From positions 372,001-436,000 of the forward strand of contig JBFMCV010000002.1 in NCBI GenBank assembly GCA_040754335.1: DNA of 64,000 bases, read 5' to 3'. The number at the start of each line of letters is the position of its first letter. The first letter of the stretch is position 1. Source of the stretch: Thermodesulfobacteriota bacterium. GTDB lineage: Bacteria > Desulfobacterota_D > UBA1144 > Nemesobacterales > UBA2774. The notes beneath the pieces were generated by a model. The model was not told the DNA's origin, did not search any database, and saw nothing but the letters and a program-made list of their open reading frames with translations. The position numbers were made by a program, and so were the translations under genes. This document shows positions 42,864-51,682 of the stretch, piece after piece.

Positions 42864-44486
42864 ATGCCGGAAACAGATAACCTTTCCGATAAATCGTATA
42901 AAGAAGCTATGGGAAGGTCCGATTTTCGTTTTTTGTTGTCGGACTTCAGGCCTCAAATCAGTATTTGTTCAGCCGGTGGTTTGCTGCTCGACGCTACGGG
43001 CTTGATTTCGGAAACAGCAGTCGAATTTGCGGCGGATAGTCGGGCCACCCGTTGTGACCTGTTTGTTGCGGTTAACCCCGGTCGGGAGATTCTCGAGGCG
43101 GCTTTCTCGGCTCTCGGGCCGGGGGGTAATCTCTACGCGGAATGGACTGTGGACCGGAGGTTTGAATCCAGGGTCATAACAGAAAGATTGAGCAGGATTG
43201 GATTCGATAGTATCTGCCTTTATCTGCCAAGGCCTGATCCGTCCAACTCCATACCTACAGCATGGATCCCGCTGGGAGTAACCGGGGCGATCGAGTTCCT
43301 TGTAAACGCAGGCCACTCACGGAATACCACAGCGAGATTCGCAAAAAGGATCGGTCGAACCATACGCAGGTTTTTTTGGAGATTAATACCCGGGTTGTTC
43401 TTAAAATACCCGTGGCTGTTGAGCTCGGGGTCGAATAGATTTACCGTTTGCTCGATTTGCTGTAAACCGGATGAGAACGTATCGGCAATGGGAGCCACGG
43501 AGACTCCCCTTAAAATCCTGAGAGATTATGCGCGCCTGGGCTTGGACGGCCGAGCTGAAGGACTTTCGGCCATGATGCTCGCCCGGGGCGCGGACAGCGT
43601 TGACAAGAATGTTTTATACATATACCGGGGCCGGGACAATAACCCCTCTGCAATCGTTAAAATATCCAAATCTGAAGATTCCGCCGACATGCTCCGTAAC
43701 GAGAGCGAGGTGCTGCGGGCGATTAATGATAAGTTCAGAAAAATCCGGGGCGTCCCGAAGATCCTGTGCCGGAGCCTCGGAGGTGAAATTAATATTAGCA
43801 TTCAGACAGTTGTCAGCGGAGTCGAGCTGTCTTCGCTTTTAAACGAGAGTAATTATCGTCAATATGCGGAAATGATTACCGGCTGGCTTGTGAATTTTGC
43901 CGAGAATACGAGAACCGAGCTGCCTGAGGACTGGCGCGCTAAAATGGTATTTTCCGTTTTGTCCGAACTCGATTCGCTTTTGGGCGGCGCTGTAAGCCCG
44001 GATTTCATGAGTAAAACCGTCAAGTCGCTGGAGGGTGTTGAAATACCCTGCCTTGTTTGCGAGCATAGAGATTTCGGGCCTCAGAATATCTATGTGAATG
44101 GGGAAAATCCGGGCGTAATCGATTGGGAGTTTAGCAGGCTGTCGGGCTTGCCTGCTCTCGATTTGATATTCTTTCTGACTCGCGCTTCTATGCAGATTCA
44201 AGGCGCGCCTAGATCAATCGCGATCAGAGAGTGTTACAGGCAAATGCTCGACGGCGATACTTTCACCGGGACTGTATTCCGTAATTGCATGGACACATAT
44301 ATGAACGGACTCGGAATTTCCCGGACACAGATTCATTCGCTCCGCCTTCTGACATGGATAGTTCATTATTACTGGAGAATGTTTTACGACAAGAAGTATC
44401 CGGACGGACCGGTTGACAGGGAAACCTCTCTAAGCCATTGGACGCTCGAGCTCTGGATGGAAGAATTGTCGAGGTGCGGGAATTAA
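42864..44486 (+). CDS. Two-domain protein: methyltransferase-like N-terminus and APH-like kinase
   Basis: 540 aa. The C-terminal half has aminoglycoside-phosphotransferase/choline-kinase features: ATP-binding SAIVKISKS, catalytic loop CEHRDFGPQNIYV and the metal-binding GVIDWEFS. The N-terminal 200 residues (DLFVAVNPGREILEAAFSALGPGG) resemble the end of a class I methyltransferase fold without a clear SAM motif. Probably phosphorylates a sugar or lipid-linked group; the family also covers surface-polysaccharide enzymes, and resistance should not be inferred. More AT-rich than its neighbours, so possibly acquired. No ribosome site stands out at the ATG. Confidence 0.75.
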   Translation: MPETDNLSDKSYKEAMGRSDFRFLLSDFRPQISICSAGGLLLDATGLISETAVEFAADSRATRCDLFVAVNPGREILEAAFSALGPGGNLYAEWTVDRRFESRVITERLSRIGFDSICLYLPRPDPSNSIPTAWIPLGVTGAIEFLVNAGHSRNTTARFAKRIGRTIRRFFWRLIPGLFLKYPWLLSSGSNRFTVCSICCKPDENVSAMGATETPLKILRDYARLGLDGRAEGLSAMMLARGADSVDKNVLYIYRGRDNNPSAIVKISKSEDSADMLRNESEVLRAINDKFRKIRGVPKILCRSLGGEINISIQTVVSGVELSSLLNESNYRQYAEMITGWLVNFAENTRTELPEDWRAKMVFSVLSELDSLLGGAVSPDFMSKTVKSLEGVEIPCLVCEHRDFGPQNIYVNGENPGVIDWEFSRLSGLPALDLIFFLTRASMQIQGAPRSIAIRECYRQMLDGDTFTGTVFRNCMDTYMNGLGISRTQIHSLRLLTWIVHYYWRMFYDKKYPDGPVDRETSLSHWTLELWMEELSRCGN

Positions 44487-44511
44487 TCGTACCGGTCAAC
44501 CCTCGACCTTG

Positions 44512-44534
44512 TAGGAGCGGCTTCCAGCCGCGAC
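44512..44534. repeat. REP-like palindrome, copy 1
   Basis: GTAGGAGCGGCTTCC followed by AGCCGCGA: the core CGGCTTCCAGCCG is a hairpin. Identical 23-nt copies at 52653, 55517 and 63849. Confidence 0.75.
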
Positions 44535-44649
44535 CGCTCCCTGCTCATAATTACTCACATTATCCCGTCCTGTCATTCCCGAGTGATTTTATCGGGAATC
44601 CACTTCTTTATCCCTTTCGATGCCCATTAGAATTTAAATCCCCCTTAAT

Positions 44650-44703
44650 CCCCCTTTTTCAAAGGGGGAAAGTTTTTAGTTCCCTCCTTTGGCAAAGGAG
44701 GGA
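44650..44703. repeat. Double C-run/G-run hairpin repeat
   Basis: Two stem-loops in tandem, 8 bp and 10 bp, each with pyrimidines on the left and purines on the right; the same pair recurs at 62635-62706 and, in opposite order, at 63681-63752. Confidence 0.7.
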
Positions 44704-44801
44704 TAGGGAGGATTTAGTTTTTCTAGTCCCCCCGAAAAAGCACAGGTTCGGCAACGGTTAGGTCTACCACACCCGCATCGACCCCAAATATTAAAAATCC
44801 C

Positions 44802-44841
44802 TTGACATGGTAAACGCCTATAATATAATTAACAGTGTTAA
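44802..44841 (+). promoter_or_regulatory. Promoter and TetR operator
   Basis: TTGACA (44802-44807), 16-bp spacer, TATAAT (44824-44829), overlapped at its end by the perfect palindrome TTAACAGTGTTAA (44829-44841). A repressor bound there would cover the transcription start of the TetR gene that follows at 44875. Confidence 0.75.
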
Positions 44842-44874
44842 GTAAAATACCAACGTAAAGGGGATATTCGAATC

Positions 44875-45486
44875 ATGGGAGTAAAAGAAAGGCGGGAGCG
44901 GGAAAAGCAGCAGGTGAGACAGGAGATCCTGGACGCGGCGCGGGACCTTTTTATCAAGGAAGGCTACGAGAACGTATCCATGCGCAAGATAGCAGAGAAG
45001 ATCGAGTACTCGCCCACGACTATCTACATTTATTTCGACGACAAGGCGGACCTTGTCCGAAATCTGTGCGAAGAATCGTTCGTAAAGTTAGTGGAGATGT
45101 TCGAGACTCTGGGCGGAGACCTGAGCGACCCTGTCGCGGCATTGAAGAAATGCGGCCGGGCTTATATAGAATTCGGGCTCAGGTACCCGAACGACTACAA
45201 GGTGACGTTCATGCTCAGTCTCAGGCCCGACAAGGACCCGGCGGAATACCTGCGCGAGGGCTCTATGGGCATGCGTGCGTACGGGTATCTGAGAAAGATC
45301 GTCGAGGAATGCGTCGCGCAGGGGAAGTTCCCGGGCGCTGACGTGGAGACCGCCACACAGACTTTGTGGATGGTCGTTCACGGGGTGACATCGCTCCTCA
45401 TAACGCACCCGAATTTCCCGTGGACGGATAAGGAGCGGCTGATCGACTTTACGCTCGAGAAGATAACGGACGGCCTGAAAGGCTGA
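44875..45486 (+). CDS. TetR/AcrR-family transcriptional repressor
   Basis: 203 aa. N-terminal helix-turn-helix (ILDAARDLFIKEGYENVSMRKIAEKIEYSPTTIYIYF, given here in part: residues 20-53) and a C-terminal ligand domain of the TetR_C_13/WHG type (WMVVHGVTSLLI). It should repress its own gene through the palindrome at 44829-44841. No efflux pump or enzyme gene adjoins it, so the regulated targets are elsewhere. AAGGGG precedes the ATG by about 13 bases. Confidence 0.9.
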   Translation: MGVKERREREKQQVRQEILDAARDLFIKEGYENVSMRKIAEKIEYSPTTIYIYFDDKADLVRNLCEESFVKLVEMFETLGGDLSDPVAALKKCGRAYIEFGLRYPNDYKVTFMLSLRPDKDPAEYLREGSMGMRAYGYLRKIVEECVAQGKFPGADVETATQTLWMVVHGVTSLLITHPNFPWTDKERLIDFTLEKITDGLKG

Positions 45487-45561
45487 ATACGCGGCGCGGC
45501 TGAGTATATTCTCCGCCCTGCGTAAAACAATTCATTCCGCGAAAGCGGGGAGGAAACTCTG

Positions 45562-46239
45562 ATGCAGTGTAACGCAAAATTCAATTTCGCATTCATGTGC
45601 GGCAGGGAAAACCCGAAGGGGGTCACGGCTCCCGATTATAAAGAGACGCCCGACGCGGAGCTTGCCGCGATATACTCGGAGGAAGGGGACGAGGACGCGT
45701 TCTCCGAGATCGTTGACCGCTACGCGGACAGGATCTACAAGACCGCTCTCAGGATATTGCACAACACCTCCGACGCCGAGGACGTCCTCCAGGAGGTGTT
45801 CCTTATACTTGCAACCAAGGCGGGCACGTTCAGGGGAGAGTCGAAATTCTCGACGTGGCTCTACATGATAGCCGTAAACGCGAGCTACATGCGCATAAGG
45901 GCGGATAAGAAGATACATACGAACGAAGTGAGCCTCGAGGACTATGCGCCTTACGACGAGACGGGCTCGCTCAGGGAAATAGTGGAAAAGGACTTTAGCC
46001 GGAGACCGGACGAGGAGCTCCTCGGCAGGGAGGGGTTGGCGATAATAATGAACGCCGTGAACGAGCTCCCGGACCCGTACAGGGTAGTTTTTCACCTTAG
46101 CCAGGAAGAGGGGCTCACGGCGGTCGAGACGGCGGAGGCCCTCGGAATATCCTTGAGCTCCGCCAAATCCAGGATACACAGAGCGAGGCTCTTCCTCAGA
46201 GACAGGCTCGCGGATTATTTTTACGAAATGGGGAGATGA
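45562..46239 (+). CDS. ECF-type RNA polymerase sigma factor
   Basis: 225 aa. Region 2 (AFSEIVDRYADRIYKTALRIL, then DAEDVLQEVFLIL and FSTWLYMIAVNAS) and region 4 (LPDPYRVVFHLSQEEGLT, EALGISLSSAKSRIHRAR) are complete. The N-terminal 40 residues with two cysteines are unusual for this class. No anti-sigma gene follows, unlike the second ECF factor in this window. GGGAGGA lies seven bases before the ATG. It sits 75 bp after the TetR gene, possibly cotranscribed. Confidence 0.9.
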   Translation: MQCNAKFNFAFMCGRENPKGVTAPDYKETPDAELAAIYSEEGDEDAFSEIVDRYADRIYKTALRILHNTSDAEDVLQEVFLILATKAGTFRGESKFSTWLYMIAVNASYMRIRADKKIHTNEVSLEDYAPYDETGSLREIVEKDFSRRPDEELLGREGLAIIMNAVNELPDPYRVVFHLSQEEGLTAVETAEALGISLSSAKSRIHRARLFLRDRLADYFYEMGR

Positions 46240-46302
46240 GCCGGGTCTCGCAGCTGAGGGCCCTCTTGAGCATTGAAGGGGCATGGTGTGCGTGCGCATC
46301 CG

Positions 46303-46419
46303 TCCTTCGATCCTTCGGCAAGCTCAGGACAGGCTCGCAGATCAATATTGTCTTGGCTCTATTGGTTAGCGAATGCTGGGTAGCAACAGAGGAATCGTAT
46401 GTGAGCGCAGATTCTGCGC
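46303..46419. repeat. Composite dispersed repeat, copy 2
   Basis: Shares CAGGCTCGCAGATCAATATT and flanks with 1459-1573, and ends in the identical hairpin GCGCAGATTCTGCGC (46405-46419) followed by the same CTCAGGACGAACGG. Lies in a 265-base gap without genes. Confidence 0.7.
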
Positions 46420-46504
46420 CTCAGGACGAACGGCTAAGTGTTTATGAGCGGTCTAAGCGGAGGAGATTTGCTTCTGTCTTATGCCGTCGGGGAAAACCGC
46501 GCAC

Positions 46505-46903
46505 CTAGTCGGCGACCGCGTCCCGGAATTGCGCCGTGTCCGTGTACTGCTGAAACTCGGTCACACGCCCGCCACGCAGTTTGTAGAAATGCGCGAACTG
46601 CGCCCGCACTTCTTTCCCGCTCTTACGGTGCGTGCCGGTATAGTAGCCTTCCGCGACAACCGCGTTTCCAGCATCGTGCACTGCTTCCGGCGAAACGGTG
46701 AAATCTTCCCAGTCTTCGGCTATCCGCTTGAAGCCTTCGAGCACCGCCTGCGGACCGACTTTGGGCTTCGCGCCGGTGTAGATAAAGTTCTCCGCCATAC
46801 GCCACTCCACTTGCGGGTCGAGCGCGGCCATGACGGACGAGTAATCCCCGTTATTGAATGCCTCATATATGTTGTGGATAACACGGACGTTCTCTTTGGA
46901 CAT
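46505..46903 (-). CDS. SnoaL-like/NTF2-fold protein
   Basis: 132 aa. NVRVIHNIYEAFNNGDYSSVMAALDPQVEW at the N-terminus, then VGPQAVLEGFKRI and HFYKLRGGRVTEFQQYTDTAQ, is the standard SnoaL-like layout of small cone-shaped proteins that bind or isomerise small molecules. Cytoplasmic; specific activity unknown. AGGTTATC region provides a GGAGGTTATC ribosome site before the ATG. Single gene. Confidence 0.85.
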   Translation of the reverse strand: MSKENVRVIHNIYEAFNNGDYSSVMAALDPQVEWRMAENFIYTGAKPKVGPQAVLEGFKRIAEDWEDFTVSPEAVHDAGNAVVAEGYYTGTHRKSGKEVRAQFAHFYKLRGGRVTEFQQYTDTAQFRDAVAD

Positions 46904-47093
46904 GATAACCTCCGTTGAAGATATTAAGATTGAGGGCCTGCACGCAACGGTTTACATGCTTGAATACGTTGCAGCGGCTAATAGCTGTTTTACCTCACAT
47001 TACTTTTGGATGCAATTTGTATTCGGCTGGATGCAATGTTTAGCCGGCGAGAAACTCCCCCGCGTTGGTTCTTGTTCATGCTTCAAATTGCGT

Positions 47094-47633
47094 TCAGTAA
47101 TTAAATGCGACGACTTTTTTGCATTCGCCGGAGCCCTCTTCATAGGTCCCGAGTAAGCTCCCGTGAAGAGCGAGGCTTTGACCGAGATAATTGTTCGCCA
47201 TCGTCACGCGGCGGACGCTTTGATCGATCAATTCCTGTATATCGTTCCCCTTCCGCTCGTATTTGCCGAGGTACGTCCCGACTGCAATCCGTACGAGGTC
47301 GGCGCCTTGTCTGTAGGAATCCACCGATTTGAGGAATACGTCGTGAGCTTCGCGCATGCTCGCTGGGACGTCCGTGGATTCAAGCTCATTCTTCATCTCG
47401 TCGAGAGACGCGATGACAGCTATGCTTGCCGGAAAGATATCTTCATAATTTTCGGAAAGCAGAATTTCGCCGAACTTGTCGGTTATCTTTCTCAGGTAGA
47501 TATAACCATTGATAATTTCACAGCGATACTGCTGGACGATAAACGAGTGTTCTCCCGGTCCGGGCTCGGGGCTATGGACCGCCGCGGGGAAAAGCGTGAC
47601 TGCGAATAAGATGCTTATTAATGTTTTCGTCAT
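47094..47633 (-). CDS. Exported helical protein, unknown
   Basis: 179 aa. Signal peptide MTKTLISILFAVTLFPAAVHS; the mature part is mainly helical with cysteines near both ends (YRCEI, GECKK). No family recognised. It may be part of the same minus-strand stretch of small exported proteins as the OmpA-like gene 190 bp upstream, but spacing is too large to claim an operon. Confidence 0.6.
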   Translation of the reverse strand: MTKTLISILFAVTLFPAAVHSPEPGPGEHSFIVQQYRCEIINGYIYLRKITDKFGEILLSENYEDIFPASIAVIASLDEMKNELESTDVPASMREAHDVFLKSVDSYRQGADLVRIAVGTYLGKYERKGNDIQELIDQSVRRVTMANNYLGQSLALHGSLLGTYEEGSGECKKVVAFNY

Positions 47634-47825
47634 TTCAATCCACTCAATATATGCCGTATTCCCCGTTGCGGTATTACTATTGACAGCTATTTTACAAGCA
47701 ATTTCTATGCCACTGCGAACGCTAATAAAAACGGTAAGTCACATATGCATCCGATTTCGAATGTCAGATGTTAAGACAGAAAACAATTGCTTTAGCTTAA
47801 GACATTCCGTTCATATCGACCTGAG

Positions 47826-48269
47826 TCAGAGGAGTCCGGGTTCAAATTGCGGGGACGGTTTCAGCTCCACTTTGCTGTCGAGATGCAACCGGACCTCCGA
47901 CACGTCCGGGGGAATATTTTCTCCACCGCTCTCGCCCTCGCACTCCGCGCTCAATCTTATCCTTTGAGGATTTATTCCCTGTCTGATCAGGAAGCCTCTC
48001 GCGGCTTCCGCCCTTTTCTGTCCCAGATCGTGATTCGAACTGTATTCGTTGCTGTTGCAGTAACCCACTATCTCGACGTCGATGCCGGGGTTCATTGCAA
48101 GGGTCTCTGAGTTCTCCCCGAGCGCGGGCTTGGCGTCTTCTCTTAGGATGAATTGACCCTGGTCAAAAAATATATCTCTCGGAGGCAATTCCGGCTGCTG
48201 CTGTGCACGGGACTGTGGAGTAAAAACCAGAACCGGTACAATGGACGAAAGACCTGATATCGTTCTCAT
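47826..48269 (-). CDS. OmpA C-terminal-domain protein
   Basis: 147 aa from the ATG at 48269 (GGGG eight bases upstream; a GTG nine nucleotides earlier is the alternative). A short signal sequence ends at SRAQ. DIFFDQGQFILREDAKPAL, VDVEIVGYCNSNEYSSNHDLGQKRAEAARGFLIRQGI (seen in parts, residues 60-100) is the peptidoglycan-binding OmpA/Pal fold. Lacks the lipobox of Pal, so it is probably periplasmic. Function: envelope to peptidoglycan attachment. Confidence 0.8.
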   Translation of the reverse strand: MRTISGLSSIVPVLVFTPQSRAQQQPELPPRDIFFDQGQFILREDAKPALGENSETLAMNPGIDVEIVGYCNSNEYSSNHDLGQKRAEAARGFLIRQGINPQRIRLSAECEGESGGENIPPDVSEVRLHLDSKVELKPSPQFEPGLL

Positions 48270-48519
48270 TGCATTCACCCCATTATTTCAATTACTGCCC
48301 ACTCTTTATAATTATAGATACTTTTAGACCTTCGAGGGATTCTTTTGTTATTTATATTAAAAGATGATTTCGGGAGACGGGCCGGGCTATTCTACCGGGC
48401 CCGGGTGACATGGATTGTGTACACCCTTTGATCCTTTGGCCGAGCGGGCAATAAGTGCCCGTCCCGCTATTGATGAACACGGCAATTTCGGTAAACTAAT
48501 CTACTCTTTGAACAAATAC

Positions 48520-48593
48520 GCGCCCGTAGCTCAATTGGATAGAGCGTTGGACTACGGATCCAAAGGCTGGGGGTTCAACTCCCTCCGGGCGCG
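48520..48593 (+). tRNA. tRNA-Arg (anticodon ACG)
   Basis: 74 nt. Acceptor stem GCGCCCG/CGGGCGC, D arm GCTC...GAGC, anticodon arm TTGGA-CTACGGA-TCCAA with ACG at 48554-48556, T arm GGGGG-TTCAACT-CCCTC, discriminator G. CCA is not encoded. The last 14 nt are repeated downstream. Confidence 0.95.
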
Positions 48594-48769
48594 CTCTTCA
48601 TTCCCGAAGCACTGTTACAATATAGCCATTTCCCAGCAGTGACCAATTCCTCTCTCGCTCGGAATTGTCCCTCCGGGCGCGCTCTTCATTCCCGAAGCAC
48701 TGTTACTATGCAGCCGTTTTCCATCTACGACCGGTTCCCCTTATTCATCGGAACTGTCCCTCCGGGCGC
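48580..48769 (+). repeat. Tandem duplication of tRNA-Arg 3' end and flank
   Basis: A 39-nt block beginning TCCCTCCGGGCGC (the tRNA 3' end) and running into CTCTTCATTCCCGAAGCACT occurs identically at 48580-48618 and 48668-48706; a third, shortened copy (13 nt) is at 48757-48769. Period 88-89 bp. Between the copies lies the GACCAATTCC/GACCGGTTCC dispersed repeat. No integrase gene is present. Confidence 0.75.
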
Positions 48770-48810
48770 ACGTGAAATTCCCGGAAACTCGTATATGATA
48801 TTTTCCCGCT

Positions 48811-49434
48811 ATGGAAAAACTCGAAGAGATGCTCGACAGGGAAGTCGGGGAATACCTGGAGAGGGTGGAAAGGATGGACGAGGTTAAGGCGCTCCTCTCG
48901 GGGGAGATATCTCGCGAGGACTACGTCAGGTTCCTCAAGACCTTCTACGTTATCGAGTACATAAGCCGGGAGGCGGTGCTGAGGGCAGCAAAAAATACGG
49001 AAGAAACTAACCCGTACCTCGCATCGAGGTTCCTCGTATGCGCGCGGGGAGAGGCGGGGCACGCGGAGATCGCGCTCGAGGACCTGGCGGGAATGGGAAT
49101 CAATGGAGTGGACATGTCGACATCGCCCGCCGCGCTGGAATATGACGAATTCCTCCAGCACGAGGCCGGGAAATTCCCGCTCGGCGTGCTGGGGCATTCA
49201 TACTTATTCGAGAACGCGTCCGGGATAATGTTCCCCAAACACAAAAAACTGCCTTATCCGTCCAGGTTCATCGAGGTTCACGCGAAGGAAGATCCCGGCC
49301 ACTCGGTCGCGATAAAGAAGACCGTGAGGAAGATAGAGCCCGAGCTCACGGGTAAACAGAAGGAAAAGATCGTGAGGTTCGCGAGGGAGAGCGGTGATTA
49401 CCTGCTCAGGGTTTTCGGGAGTATAGGGGGATGA
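48811..49434 (+). CDS. Heme-oxygenase-like diiron (HDO/TenA-PqqC superfamily) protein
   Basis: 207 aa. GEAGHAEIALEDL (Glu81, His84) and EVHAKEDPGH (His157, Asp161, His164) with Glu134 in FENASG give the ligand set of heme-oxygenase-like diiron oxidases, all helical. Members perform oxidative C-C cleavage or N-oxygenation in metabolite pathways; the substrate is unknown. No ribosome site obvious (ATTTTCCCGCTATG). Single gene after the tRNA repeats. Confidence 0.8.
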   Translation: MEKLEEMLDREVGEYLERVERMDEVKALLSGEISREDYVRFLKTFYVIEYISREAVLRAAKNTEETNPYLASRFLVCARGEAGHAEIALEDLAGMGINGVDMSTSPAALEYDEFLQHEAGKFPLGVLGHSYLFENASGIMFPKHKKLPYPSRFIEVHAKEDPGHSVAIKKTVRKIEPELTGKQKEKIVRFARESGDYLLRVFGSIGG

Positions 49435-49708
49435 GCTACTTCTGGCTCTTTGTGATATGGTCAACATTCCACCCCCATCCTGACCTTGATTTGGTTTAGC
49501 AGCATTGAGCCCGAAGTTGATTGGCTGCAACGCCTTTGTTGCAGATCCGACCGGTTCTTGTTATTTTGACTTCTGGAACAATGGAGCGATGAGTGAATAA
49601 GATTCGTGCACTCAACCAACAGAGACCAATTCCTCACTTGTTCGGAATTGTTGCTCGGAACCGTCCCTCAAGGGGGAAGGAATTACAGAACAAAGAGTGA
49701 TTCGGATT
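49435..49708. repeat. Repeat-bearing spacer
   Basis: Contains a GACCAATTCCTCACTTG/CGGAATTGT inverted element near 49620-49650 and the CCCTCAAGGGGGAAGG piece near 49667. No gene. Confidence 0.5.
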
Positions 49709-50008
49709 TCACCTTCGCTCGGGGGCGTTCTGCCGGGTAACTATACCTGCGGCGATGCAGTGCTTGCAGAATACGTCCACGCGGGACATGCACGTGCATT
49801 TCCACCCGAGTCTCTGACCCGACAAGAACAGTGTAACCGTCCTCTTCACCCCGCCGGGCGGCGTCACCTCCGCCACCACCTTCACGGGCCCGAATTCGAC
49901 GAGCTCGACGCCTCCGCTCTCCGCGATTTCCTGACCCAGGCGGAAGTTGGAGCTCGACGAGAGTTTCAGGAGGGAATCTTCATCGGTCAGATCGGCGACT
50001 GAAGGCAT
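49709..50008 (-). CDS. Short SWIM zinc-finger protein
   Basis: 99 aa. WKCTCMSRVDVFCKHCIAAGI gives C-x-C-x8-C-x-H, the SWIM zinc-binding pattern, at the end of a strand-rich N-terminal half (VKVVAEVTPPGGVKRTVTLFL). SWIM domains usually sit in larger proteins with nuclease or helicase partners; here it is free-standing, and 34 bp from an AHSA1-like gene on the same strand. A truncated remnant is possible. Confidence 0.7.
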   Translation of the reverse strand: MPSVADLTDEDSLLKLSSSSNFRLGQEIAESGGVELVEFGPVKVVAEVTPPGGVKRTVTLFLSGQRLGWKCTCMSRVDVFCKHCIAAGIVTRQNAPERR

Positions 50009-50041
50009 TGCAGCGCTCCATAATCAACACTATGGATTAGT

Positions 50042-50479
50042 TTACTGTTCAGCCATCTCTTTTATCTTGGGCAGCACCATATCCCACCCGGCCTCGGCGC
50101 TCATGAAACGGTTCTCGCCGTCGGCCATCCCCGCGAAATCCCCCTGCGTTACGGATAGGGTAGTGGAGCCGTTGCCGGGCGTGAGCACTATCGTCACGGT
50201 CGAGTAGTTGGCGGGTATGTCGTCCAGGCCCGCGTTCGGGTCGAAGACCGTGAACTCGAACAGCCACTCCTTCTCGAGCCTGACGAGATTGCCCTTTACG
50301 TAAACGATCCCGTCGGCGGCCCCCTTCCAGATCAGGGGGCTCCCCGGTGTCCAGTCGGAGATGACCTCGCATCCGAACATGTACTTCTTCGTATGCTCGG
50401 GGTCGGTGAGGACCTCCCAGACCCTCGACGCCGGGGCTTTGATTTCGAGTGACCTTTTTACGATGAGCTCGTACGCCAT
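50042..50479 (-). CDS. AHSA1/SRPBCC-family protein
   Basis: 145 aa. VKRSLEIKAPASRVWEVLTDPEHTKKYMFG at the start, GSPLIWKG and FTVFDPNAG in the centre and a long C-terminal helix AGWDMVLPKIKEMAE are the Bet v1-like AHSA1 fold, which binds hydrophobic ligands or acts in stress responses. Cytoplasmic. Same strand and close spacing (33 bp) as the SWIM protein gene, so probably cotranscribed. Confidence 0.85.
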   Translation of the reverse strand: MAYELIVKRSLEIKAPASRVWEVLTDPEHTKKYMFGCEVISDWTPGSPLIWKGAADGIVYVKGNLVRLEKEWLFEFTVFDPNAGLDDIPANYSTVTIVLTPGNGSTTLSVTQGDFAGMADGENRFMSAEAGWDMVLPKIKEMAEQ

Positions 50480-50921
<442 letters not shown>

Positions 50922-51682
50922 GTACGGGTCTCTAAACAGGTAATTCCGCAGCTTTATTGAGAACATATAAAGTAACCAAAGGGGGTGGTAGTGTCAACGA
51001 AAGGGGAGGGGGGGTGGCCTGATGTGTCATCGCGAGGGAGAGAATCGGCCGTGGCGATCTGTTATTACTATTGTTGAGAAGATATGGATTCCCGATTTGT
51101 TTTGGCTTGTGCTGCAAGATATTGGGAGAATGAAGTATATTTGCAATCAGCCCGGGGCGACCGATTGCAGATTTGTATTGATATGCATCTTGTCAAGTAT
51201 AATAACGCATTAGTAATAAGCCGGCGGCGACCAGTTTGTTTTGGCTTCAATAGAGCATCTCAACCTATAACCGTCCATGTATTCAGCCGGAAGAGACCGG
51301 ATTCTCACTCGCTCGAATCCATTGCTTGCTCGGAACTGTTGCATGCAATCGTTACTCGAGAATGACAGAAAGGAAAAAGACGAGATTGCCACGCTGCGCT
51401 CGCAAAGACAAACAAAAATAGGCCCTGAGACAAGCCCCCCATCACGAACGGGTTGGACTTCTCTGCCAGTTAGCCGCTGATGTCACATGAGAATCATCTA
51501 TAAGCACACATTGTGTGCAAAAAAGGGAGCGCCAGGGATCGAGTTCTTCGCAGAATCAATACCTGGCGCTCTAAGGGGGGGGTATGGGGTTATGTCGTTA
51601 TTAGTGCCGTATCGCCTGTTTCTCCAGTCAGGGTCTTACGGCCCTGATGTCGGCAGCCCGTAAAGAAGTCAAGCTGCCGACA
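50922..51682. repeat. Gene-free spacer with repeats and a 10-bp stem-loop
   Basis: About 760 bases. Contains two related patches (51050-51130 and 51160-51250) that look like a decayed direct duplication, a GACCGGATTCTCACTCGCTC repeat near 51296, a GAGATTGCCACGCTGCGCTC piece near 51380, the hairpin GCACACATTGTGTGC (51504-51518) and a perfect 10-bp stem GAGCGCCAGG/CCTGGCGCTC (51527-51536 with 51562-51571). No gene. Confidence 0.6.
51504..51518. repeat. 15-nt palindromic hairpin repeat, solo copy
   Basis: GCACACATTGTGTGC preceded by ATCATCTATAA, identical in the hairpin to 1878-1892. Confidence 0.65.

Larger units (their letters stand above)
44487..44800. repeat. Repeat-filled spacer
   Basis: No gene. 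It carries a REP-like element (44512-44534) and two consecutive hairpins: CCCCCTTT/AAAGGGGG (44650-44668) and TCCCTCCTTT/AAAGGAGGGA (44681-44703, ten perfect pairs). Confidence 0.7.

Noticed and set aside
42864-44486. Aminoglycoside resistance gene
   Set aside because: Only the broad APH kinase fold is visible; the N-terminal domain and context do not fit a resistance enzyme.
48415-48642. 75-codon open frame containing APVAQLDRALDYGSKGWGFNS
   Set aside because: It is a translation of the tRNA-Arg gene, a well-known annotation artefact.
48580-48769. CRISPR-like array with 88-bp period
   Set aside because: The repeat is the tRNA 3' end; spacers are related to each other and to a dispersed repeat.
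50922-51682. Possible CRISPR or phage array because of repeated GCCGGCGGCGACC-like patches
   Set aside because: Only two decayed copies, no constant spacer length, no cas genes.
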